DNA from: Pelagophyceae sp. CCMP2097
Lineage: Eukaryota; Sar; Pelagophyceae
Assembly: GCA_026770575.1 (NCBI GenBank)
Contig: MU658124.1
Span: 2,240-12,332 of the forward strand
Reading direction: 5' to 3'
Length of the DNA: 10,093 nt
The position numbers and the translations under genes were made by a program. Of the stretch, positions 1 through 6,369 are shown one piece after another. Numbering within the stretch: the first letter of the stretch is position 1; each line of letters opens with the position of its first letter. The notes below the pieces were generated by a model. The model was not told the origin of the DNA and made no database searches. It was given only the letters and a program-made list of their open reading frames with translations.

Positions 1-957
1 AAAGGCCGTCTGAAAGACGGTCTGCACGGTCGTCAGAGCCGCCGTTAAGTCCGTCGTCAGAGCCGTCGTAAAGTCCGTCGGAGCGTCCGCACGGCCGTCG
101 GATGAATCCGCAAGGCCGTCGGGAAGGCCGTCGGAAAAGCCGTCTGCACGGTCGTCGGAGCCGTCGGAAAATCCGTCGGAGTCGTTTACAAGGTCGTCGA
201 CGTTGAACGCAGAGCCGTCTTTTGACGTTAAAACCCCTCTGTCGAAGGTCGCCGGCAAAGCCGTCGTAAAGGCCGTCTGCACGGCCGTCGAAGTCGTCGA
301 CAATGCCGTCGAAAAGGCCGTCTGAAAGACGGTCTGCACGGACGTCAGAGCCGTCGTTAAGTCCGTCGTCAGAGCCGTCGTAAAGTCCGTCGGAGCGTCC
401 GCACGGCCGTCGGATGAATCCGCAAGACCGTCGGGAAGGCCGTCGGAAAAGCCGTCTGCACGGTCGTCGGAGCCGTCGGAAAATCCGTCGGAGCCGTTTA
501 CAAGGTTGTCGACGTCGGACGCAGAGCCATCTTTTGACGTTAAAACCCCGTTGTCGAAGGTCGCAGGCAAAGCCGTCGTAAAGGCCGTCTGCACGGCCGT
601 CGAAGTCGTCCGCAAAGCCGTCTGAAAGGCCGTCGGGAAAACCGTCTGAACCGTCGTCAGAGCCTTCGTAATGTCCGTCGGGGCGTCCGCACGGCCGTCG
701 GAGGAGTCCGCAAGGCCGCAGGAGAGGCCGTTAGAAAGGCCTTCTGCACGGTCGTCGGAGCCGTCGGAAAAACCGTCGGAGCCGTTTACAAGGTCGTCGA
801 CGTCGGACGCAGAGCCGTCTTTTGAGTTTAAAACCCCGCCGTCGAAGGTCGCCGGCACGGACGTCGTTAAGGCCGTCTGCACGGCCGTCGAAGTCGTCCG
901 CAAAGCCGTCGGAAAGGCCGTCGGAAAAACGGTCTGCACGGTCGTCAGAGCCGTCGT
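1..957 (-). pseudogene. Continuation of the 96-residue repeat frame beyond the stop, to the window edge
   Basis: Reading the same minus-strand frame past the TAA at 960-958, I find no further stop down to base 1, and the same Asp-rich and Thr/Ala-rich repeat continues for about three more units. There is no ATG in this stretch, so it cannot easily start a protein of its own. The equivalent codon in other copies is TTA (Leu) or TTT (Phe); the TTA form is one base away from the stop. The stretch is therefore best described as the cut-off part of the same repeat protein, or as the part translated only if the stop is read through or is a sequence error. The gene, if there is one, continues outside the window. 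Confidence 0.5.
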
Positions 958-1957
958 TTAGTCCGCCAAAGCGTCCGCACGGCCGTCGGAGGAGTCCGCA
1001 AGGCCGTCTGCACGGTCGTAGGAGCCGTCGGAAAATCCGTCGGAGCCGTTTACAAGGTCGTCGACGTCGGACGCAGAGCCATATTTTAATGTTAAAACCC
1101 CGTCGTCGAAGGTCGCCAGCAAAGCCGTAATAAAGGCCGTCTGCATGGCCGTCGAAGTCGTCCGCAAAGCCGTCAGAGAGGCCGTCGGAAAAACCGTCTG
1201 CTCGGTCGTCAGAGCCGTCGTAAAGTCCGTCGGAGCGTCCGCACGGTCGTCGGTGGAGTCCGCAAGGCCGTCGGGGAGGCCGTCGAGAAGGCCGTCTGCA
1301 CGGTCGTCGGAGCCGTCGGAAAATCCGTCGGAGCCGTTTACAAGGTCGTCGACGTCGGACGCAGAGCCATCTTTTGATGTTAAAACCCCGCCGTCGAAGG
1401 TCGCCGGCGCGGCCGTCGTTAAGGCCGTCTGCACGGCCGTCGAAGTCGTCCGCAAAGCCGTCGGAAAGGCGGTCATAAAAACGGTCTGCACCGTCGTCAG
1501 AGCCGTCGTAAAGTCCGTCGGAGCGTCCGCACGGTCGTCGGTGGAGTCCGCAAGGCCGTCGGGGAGGCCAACGAGAAGGCCGTCTGCACGGTCGTCGGAG
1601 CCGTCGGAAAATCCGTCGGAGCCGTTTACAAGGTCGTCGACGTCGGACGCAGAGCCGTCTTTTGAGTTTAAAACCCCACCGTCGAAGGTCGCCGGCACGG
1701 CCGTCGTTAAGGCCGTCTGCACGATCGTCGAAGTCGTCCGCAAAGCCGTCGGAAAGGCCGTCGGAAAAACCGTCTGCGCCGTCGTAAGAGCCGTCGTAAA
1801 GACCGTCGGAGCGTCCGCACGGTCGTCGGTGGAGTCCGCAAGGCCGTCTGCACGGTCGTAGGAGCCGTCTGAAAATCCGTCGGGGCCATCTACAAGGTCG
1901 TCGACGTCGGACGCAGAGCCGTCTTTTGACGTTAAAATCCCGCCGTCGATAGACGAC
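1..1957. repeat. Higher-order tandem repeat, 288-bp unit built on 12/24-bp subrepeats
   Basis: An anchor word (gtcgaagg, or gtcgatag in the rightmost copy) recurs at 241, 553, 841, 1105, 1393, 1681 and 1945, giving spacings of 312, 288, 264, 288, 288 and 264 bp. Every spacing is a multiple of 24 and therefore of 3. Inside each unit a roughly 12-bp word of the type gccgtcggaaag is repeated. The 312-bp unit carries a tandem 24-mer at 346-369 and 370-393, also seen at 34-57 and 58-81; the 264-bp units lack another 24-mer. The array runs off the left edge, so its full length is unknown. Copies are very similar, which points to recent expansion or ongoing homogenisation. Several frames on both strands stay open because the core word contains no stop codon. 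Confidence 0.95.
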
Positions 1958-2031
1958 ACTTCAAACACTGCCTTCGTCGCCCACGAACGCCCGTAACCTG
2001 ATGGCTGCAAATGCAACGCCTGCGACGGCTC
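958..2031 (-). CDS. Acidic, Thr/Ala-rich protein made of 96-residue tandem repeats (readable part of a longer frame)
   Basis: On the minus strand this frame is open from just after a TAG at 2034-2032 to a TAA at 960-958. It has no clear ATG; the first start-like codon is TTG at 2016, so it is more likely the inside of a longer protein than an independent gene. Each 96-residue unit has an acidic half rich in Asp, Gly and Ser (motifs DVDDLVNGSDGFSDG and DDRADG) and a half rich in Thr and Ala (motifs TALTT, QTVFPTAFPTALRTTST). Copies differ by an 8-residue insertion (LLVGLPDG type). I see no catalytic motif, signal peptide or membrane segment. Upstream, the same frame leads into the end of the Gag-like gene. 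I do not recognise the family. It could be a repeat-expanded linker of a mobile element, a structural or surface protein, or non-coding satellite DNA that happens to be open. Confidence 0.45.
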   Translation of the reverse strand, partial: EPSQALHLQPSGYGRSWATKAVFEVSSIDGGILTSKDGSASDVDDLVDGPDGFSDGSYDRADGLADSTDDRADAPTVFTTALTTAQTVFPTAFPTALRTTSTIVQTALTTAVPATFDGGVLNSKDGSASDVDDLVNGSDGFSDGSDDRADGLLVGLPDGLADSTDDRADAPTDFTTALTTVQTVFMTAFPTALRTTSTAVQTALTTAAPATFDGGVLTSKDGSASDVDDLVNGSDGFSDGSDDRADGLLDGLPDGLADSTDDRADAPTDFTTALTTEQTVFPTASLTALRTTSTAMQTAFITALLATFDDGVLTLKYGSASDVDDLVNGSDGFSDGSYDRADGLADSSDGRADALAD

Positions 2032-3191
2032 CTAAGAAGACGGCGCCGACGCTGCCGCGCCGACAGTATACGTCGTTGCGACGTTCGCATTAGCAGTGTT
2101 TTGAAACCCTCTGCCCCGGACCTGTTCATGTCCCGTGGTGGTCGCGAGTCCCTGTTCGAGTCCCGCGGCTGTCGCGAGTCTCGGTTCGGATCCCGCGGCT
2201 GAGGTCGAAAAGGTTGCGACGCATACTGAACCATTTTCTCGACGTCGCGTAGAGAGATGCGCGAGTTTCCAGCCGTTGAGCCCTCGACGCCGAGCCGCTG
2301 CTGAATGCGACAATTCATGGGTCGGTGGCCAATCTGCTTGCAAAACGAACATAATAAAGCGACGTCGCTGGATAACAATGGGCAAGCGGGTCGGCCGCAC
2401 CAAGGCAGCTCCTTGTGTCCCACGCCGCCGCACGCAGAGCATATCGGTAAATCGTGTAACTGAACCGCCGACGCTGGCTCGTTTTAAGCTGCGACGGCTT
2501 TTACACCCGCTGGCGGAGAAGCCGTCGACAAAATACCCAATATCCGGCAAAACACGTCAAGCTCGCGGTAAAGATTAATCAGTGGAATCGTCTTGTCGAT
2601 CGTCCAGCGAAGATGCAAAGACTTGTACGCTGAACCAGCCCTTTCCGGCGAAATTGCGTCGACAAAAGTGATGCGCGCGTCGTCAGCAGACGGATGCGCG
2701 ATGCCGACGAGGTAAATGTGCTCGGAGTGCAGGTTGTGGTGCGACTTGAAGTTCGAGACGTTGAGGTTGTAGAGCTTCTTGGAAGGCGCTTCTCCCTTGT
2801 AGCGCATGTTGAGCTCCGCGAGGGCCGTCGGCGCATCCGTTGCGGCGTCGACGGCGTGGCGCGCGGCGCCCTTCATCACTTGGCGTAGAACTCGCATAAG
2901 CAGCTGCGACGCGCCCGAGTCCGAAGATACAAAGCAGAAGTAGCCCATTTCGTCAGCGAATGCGGACGTGTTGTCGGCAATGTCCTGCAATAAGCGCGCT
3001 AAGTCGCGTGCGTCTCTGTCCACGTCGCCGCTAGGGTCGAAGGGGTTAACGGCCGACACCACGCGCTGAAAGTTCTTCTCGAGCGTGTCATACTTCGACA
3101 GGCGGCCAAATTCAAGTTTGCGCGGCGTCTACGGCGGGCTCTCCGGGAGCGGCGGCAAAGGCGTCAGATCAGGTGATGACGGCGTCGCCAT
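2032..3191 (-). pseudogene. Decayed Gag-like gene of a retroelement, with two zinc knuckles
   Basis: An ATG at 3191-3189 opens a frame with a Pro-rich N-terminus (TPLPPLPESPP), interrupted by TAG at 3131-3129. It is then open for about 215 codons to a TAA at 2486-2484, and the same frame continues with two nucleic-acid-binding zinc knuckles. The first (2441-2397) is CSACGGVGHKELPWC, spaced C-x2-C-x4-H-x5-C, one residue longer than usual. The second (2351-2310) is CSFCKQIGHRPMNC, the standard C-x2-C-x4-H-x4-C. An Arg/Asp-rich decapeptide repeat follows (PRDPNRDSRQ type). Near 2105-2130 sensible coding moves to another frame, consistent with one lost base, and that frame meets TAG at 2034-2032 before the repeat protein. 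Twin CCHC knuckles after a helical domain are typical of Gag in LTR retrotransposons. No protease, reverse transcriptase, integrase or LTR is visible; pol may lie to the left. A broken host zinc-knuckle gene is the alternative. Confidence 0.65.
2131..2201. repeat. 30-bp tandem repeat inside the Gag-like gene
   Basis: Two full copies (2131-2160 and 2161-2190) and a partial third begin tcccgcggctg or tcccgtggtgg and contain gtcgcgagtc. On the minus strand they encode an Arg/Asp-rich decapeptide (PRDPNRDSRQ, PRDSNRDSRP). Thirty is a multiple of three, so the repeat keeps the frame. A basic tail after the zinc knuckles would suit RNA binding by Gag. Confidence 0.85.
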
Positions 3192-3481
3192 CGATGCACA
3201 GTTCTGCGTATCAGAGCAGTGGTAATGATAGACGATCGGTGGAATTCTAGGGGCTTTTTGAAAAAAGTGGTAGTTCCAGAAGGAATTTCCTTCCGAGACT
3301 CATGTAACATTAGTTATTATTATTACCCGGTCGACGCCCCTAAGTCCCCCTTGCGCACGGACCCGATGGACGGATGGGACCTCCGAGTCGAAGTACCTTT
3401 CTGGGAGCCTACCGCTTGCTTTCGAAGTGTGCGAACCGCCCCTCTCGTCACGATGCATATGAGATGGACTTCAGACAATAG
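3192..3481. other. Gene-free spacer between the Gag-like gene and the U-box gene
   Basis: This 290-bp stretch is less GC-rich than the rest and has no convincing coding frame. It should hold the 3' end of the U-box gene and, if the Gag element is intact at this end, its leader. I see short inverted repeats, cttttt/aaaaag at 3254-3267 and gaaggaa/ttccttc at 3279-3293, and a run of tta triplets near 3311-3326. I could not identify an LTR edge, a primer-binding site on the gag strand or a canonical AATAAA signal. Confidence 0.5.
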
Positions 3482-6112
3482 TTAAGTGTAGTCGTTGACG
3501 TCTCTCCGGCACTCGTCGAGGAACTCTGCGATCATCTTCTTCGCAAAAGTATTTTGGACCAGGTCGAGGCTCGAGAGGCGCTCGCCGGTGACCGGCGACA
3601 TCTCCGCGCCCGTCGCGAACCACTGCTCGATGCAGCATCGCTCGTACGTCTGGCCGCCGCGCGCGACGAAGGGGTCTTTTATCACCTCGCAGGAAATGGG
3701 GCAGAGCCAGTCCCCCCTGACGACGCGCGAGGCGATTCGGAGCTTGGCGAGGATCTCGCGGTGGTCCAGCAGCTCGCGCTCCAGCACTTCTTGGTGCTTG
3801 GCCGCGTTCTCGAGGATCAAGTCGACGGGGAGCTGCTTGGACTTGCGCTGGCACCGCACGACCGAGAGGATCTGCAGCGCGTTCGCGAGCGGGATGACGA
3901 GGTCCGAGAGGTCCACCGCCTCGAGCAGCGGCAGCGCGTCGTCGTCGATCTCGTGCAGTCGGAAGAGCACCAGCAGCGAAGCGTCGAGGCCCAGGGCTCG
4001 GAGGTGCACCATGCTCGCGCCGCCGCCGCTGTCGTAGTAGCCGCCTTCGTTGGCCCCACAGTCACTCGCAGGTGCCGCGGTCGGGCGCGCCTCGTCGTCG
4101 TCGGACGCCGCCTTTTCTTCCTCGACGCCAAAGTCCGAACGAGGAGTGGACGATTCGCCCGCAGCGGCGGCGTCGTCGCCCGCCGGAGGCCCCTGCGCGT
4201 CGTCGCTCGCCGCGTCCTCGCAGAGCTCGTGCGTTTCGTCCTCGTCGCTCGTCGCGCCGTCGCGGGGCTCGACGGCTTCGTCGTCGCTCATCGCGTCGAC
4301 GCGGGGCTCGTCGTCGTCGTCGTCGTCCGCGAGAGGCTCGCGAGCTTCGTCGTCGCTCGTCGCGCCGCTGCAGGGGGCTCGGCGGCATCGTCTTCGTCGG
4401 CCGCCTGCGGCGCCCGCCGCCTCTGCCGCGGGCCCTTGACGGGCGCGGACATGCGCGCCTTGGCCTTGCCCTGTGGTCTCCGCCTCCACGCCGGCGGCTG
4501 CGGGGCGTCCGGCGCGGCGGCGTCGTCGTCGCACGGCCAGTATCGCGCCGACGCTTCGACGCCGGCGGCCACCACTGCGAAGGTAATGAGTGGTAAGAGG
4601 ATGCCCTCCTCGTACCACGACAGCTGCCGCCCGATGAGCAGCGCGCCGATCATCGTGAGGGCCGTGAAGAGCGGGATGGTGAGCGGCGCAGGCCCGAGCA
4701 TGACGAGCGCCATCTGCTTGCGGCGGTCCCAGCGCCGCGGCACGCGCAGCAACGCGAGCGTCGCGTTCGCGATGAGGACGTTGACGACCCCAAAGAACGT
4801 CGTCACTAAATGGCCCCAGCGCTCGCCGGCGAGCGCGCGGGGAAGGAGCAGCCCGACGTCGAAGAGGAGGAGCAGCGACCAGAGCGCCAGCGCAGCGCTG
4901 CCCGCGAGCCGCGGTCGCCGCCGGCGCCCAAAGGCGGTGGCGCACGCCATCGCAGCGAGCAGCGGGGTGAACGCGCTCAGGCACGTTGCTATAAATTCAT
5001 CGATGAGGTCCCCGTTGTCAACGTCCGGCGGGATGTCCAGCAGCGCGGCCAGTTCGCCCATCTCGGCGGCGATGTCCGAGGGCATCGTGCCGTCGTTGCG
5101 GCCCTTGAGCGCGTCCGCGAACTTGCGCGCGTCTGTGCCGGCGGCCAAGAGCAGGCGCACGACGCGCAAGTTGCCTTGCACCACCACCGTCGCGGCGAGC
5201 GGCGTCGCGGCGTCGCGCCGCAGCACGTCGATGCCAGCGCCCGCGACCAGGAGCGCTTCGACCTACGCAGGCGCGTCGGGCCTCTCGTGCGCGCTGCGAC
5301 GGCGCGCGTCGGCCGGCCATCGCGCCGGACGCGGCCGCGCGCCACGAGGTCGTGGCCCTCTCGCGCCACGTACAAGAGCGGCGTCGCGGCGTCGCGGCCC
5401 GCGAGGTCCACAGATGCACCTAGAAGGACGACGACGGTCTGTGGTGCGAGCGTGCGGTATCGCCACCTCTGACGCCACCCACGAGGGTGCCATTCACCGT
5501 CCCGACGGCGTGGGTCGCCCTTTCCGTCGTGGCACCACGCACCGCGTCGGAGAAGCCTCTTGACGACGAAGACGTGGCCGCCATTTGCGGCGTGGTGGAG
5601 CGGCGCGAGGTCGTCGCGCGCGCGGTGGTCCACGGCGGCGCCGGCGGCCAAGAGCGCCTTCACGGCGGCGGCGTGGCCGTTTGCCACGGCCGTGGTTAGC
5701 GCGGTGATGCCGTCGTGGGCCTCGTTGTCGACGGCGGCGCCGCCTCGGACGAGCGCTTGGATGACGGCGGTGTGGCCGAGCTGCGCCGCCGTGCACAGGG
5801 GCGTCATGACGCGGCCGCCGCCGGAGGAGGAGAAGGGGGCACGGTCGACGTCCGCGCCCGAGCGAGCGAGCAGCTCGACGGCGGCGACGGCGCCTTTTCC
5901 CGAAGCCACGATGAGCGATGTCAGCTCCGCGACGCCCGCGCCGACGCTCAAGCCGAAGCCGAGGTCGGCGTCGCAGCATAATCGAGCAGCTTACGCATCG
6001 TGGCAACGTCGTTCGCACCGGCGGCGAGGACGTCGACGCAGTCGACTTCCCTCCGGCCCGCGCCGCCGCGGTAGGGCCGCGCCAGGGCCGCGAGGCAGAG
6101 CGCCCACAGCAT
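3482..6112 (-). CDS. Membrane-anchored ankyrin-SAM-U-box protein, probable E3 ubiquitin ligase (multi-exon)
   Basis: Proposed start is the ATG at 6112-6110, which gives a hydrophobic N-terminus (MLWALCLAALARPY) resembling a short signal peptide; stop is TAA at 3484-3482. Exons: 6112 to about 5543, 5419-5346, 5262-4490 and 4367-3482, about 740 residues. Domains in order: seven or so ankyrin repeats (LLARSGADVD, VMTPLCTAAQLGHTAV, HDGITALTTAVANGH, LLAAGAAVDH, RDAATPL); five hydrophobic segments near 4995-4930, 4908-4843, 4818-4747, 4716-4636 and 4611-4549; an acidic Ser/Asp-rich linker with repeated TSDDEA (4366-4050); a SAM domain (about 4012-3850, LRALGLDASLLVLF and LVIPLANALQIL); and a U-box (about 3703-3505, CPISCEVIKDPFVARGGQTYER then IEQWF and SPVTGERLSS). 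U-boxes recruit E2 enzymes and transfer ubiquitin; ankyrin and SAM parts bind partners. If the N-terminus is a cleaved signal, five segments would put the U-box in the cytosol. One frame break near 5970 is unresolved. Exact exon ends are predictions. Confidence 0.75.
4368..4489 (-). other. Predicted intron between the membrane region and the SAM/U-box exon
   Basis: The membrane region and the acidic/SAM/U-box region lie in different frames. A GTGGAG donor at 4489 and a strong acceptor CCCCCTGCAG ending at 4368 remove 122 nt. They join the frames at the right phase, turning PQPP-A into GATSDDEA. A donor GTGCGA at 4534 is also phase-compatible (167 nt). The acceptor is more certain than the donor. 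Confidence 0.6.
5263..5345 (-). other. Predicted 83-nt intron inside the ankyrin domain
   Basis: Donor GTGGCG at 5345 and acceptor CCTGCGTAG ending at 5263. Both sides sit on codon boundaries. Splicing joins REGHDL to VEALLVAGAGID, a textbook ankyrin helix-turn-helix, and moves the frame as required. Unspliced, the region has a stop and no ankyrin character. Confidence 0.75.
5420..5542 (-). other. Predicted 123-nt intron inside the ankyrin domain
   Basis: Donor GTGCGT at 5542 and acceptor CGTCCTTCTAG ending at 5420. The junction rebuilds one Gly codon and joins FVVKRLLRRG to ASVDLAGRDAATPL, matching the ankyrin pattern exactly. The intron is a multiple of three and has no stop in frame, so an automatic gene caller would probably read through it and give a damaged repeat. 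Confidence 0.8.
5925..6007 (-). other. Unsettled N-terminal junction of the U-box gene: possible 83-nt intron or one lost base
   Basis: The start-codon frame ends at a TGA at 5950-5948, while the ankyrin frame begins shortly before it. A GTTGCC donor at 6007 and a GCGGAG acceptor ending at 5925 are phase-compatible, but both are weak. Keeping the sequence as exon instead reads VATMRKLLDYAA and, after one missing base near 5969-5975, DADLGFG, which fits ankyrin better. Confidence 0.35.
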
Positions 6113-6369
6113 GCATGTTCATCCGCCTCAAAGGGCGGGAGCGCGGCGAAATCGTTTTCAGTCGACTCCGACTCGGAAGTTCAAGGATTTCCCAGGATTT
6201 CCCAAGACCTGGCCGTCGGAATTTGGGGGACCCGCCGGCCGCGGTCCAAAGCCGTGCTGCTTTTTGCGACGAGCCGGACGGCAAGAAATGCGTTTTTTGA
6301 TGACCGGTTACTGGCACGAGGGGTAGTCGTATTCCAAAGCACCGGGGCCGCCTTTGATTAACCGCGTCG
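6113..6369. other. Spacer between the two minus-strand genes
   Basis: No coding frame is convincing in these 257 bp. On the minus strand it must contain the 3' end of the EF-hand/LRR gene and the promoter and leader of the ankyrin-U-box gene. The only clear structure is a perfect 10-bp tandem repeat at 6184-6203. I see no TATA box or poly(A) signal that I would call with confidence. Confidence 0.5.
6184..6203. repeat. Perfect 10-bp tandem direct repeat upstream of the ankyrin-U-box gene
   Basis: The word aggatttccc occurs twice with no gap, 72-91 bp upstream of the proposed ATG at 6112. On the gene's strand it reads gggaaatcct twice. Its place suits a doubled transcription-factor site, but this is only positional inference. 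Confidence 0.6.

Noticed and set aside
1..1957. CRISPR array
   Set aside because: The repeats are contiguous with no unique spacers, the unit is far too long, and the surrounding genes are eukaryotic.
2907..2921. DSGAS motif in the Gag-like protein as a retroviral-type protease active site
   Set aside because: It lies before the zinc knuckles inside the Gag-like helical domain, whereas the protease normally follows them, and no flap or second conserved glycine region is visible. Treated as chance.
2032..3191. Reassigned stop codons (TAA/TAG as Gln) to explain the stops in the Gag-like gene and the repeat protein
   Set aside because: In the two host genes TAG appears at the coding positions only as intron acceptors, and the U-box gene ends in TAA at a sensible place after its domain. 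Decay of a mobile element explains the stops more simply.
3209..3217. tatcagagc, resembling the initiator-tRNA primer-binding site of LTR retrotransposons
   Set aside because: It is on the plus strand while the Gag-like gene is on the minus strand, the leading TGG is absent and no LTR edge is recognisable beside it.
3219..3485. Plus-strand open frame of 88 codons in the spacer
   Set aside because: No domain, no codon pattern like the neighbouring genes, and it overlaps the end of the U-box gene on the other strand. A chance frame is more likely.
4360..4380. Single-base deletion or programmed frameshift between the membrane region and the SAM/U-box region
   Set aside because: A phase-compatible intron with a strong CCCCCTGCAG acceptor explains the frame change without an error or recoding.
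3554..5563. Long plus-strand open frame (669 codons) opposite the U-box gene
   Set aside because: It is antisense to clear U-box, SAM, membrane and ankyrin coding sequence, has no recognisable domain, and is Arg/Ala/Ser-rich as expected for a shadow frame in GC-rich DNA.
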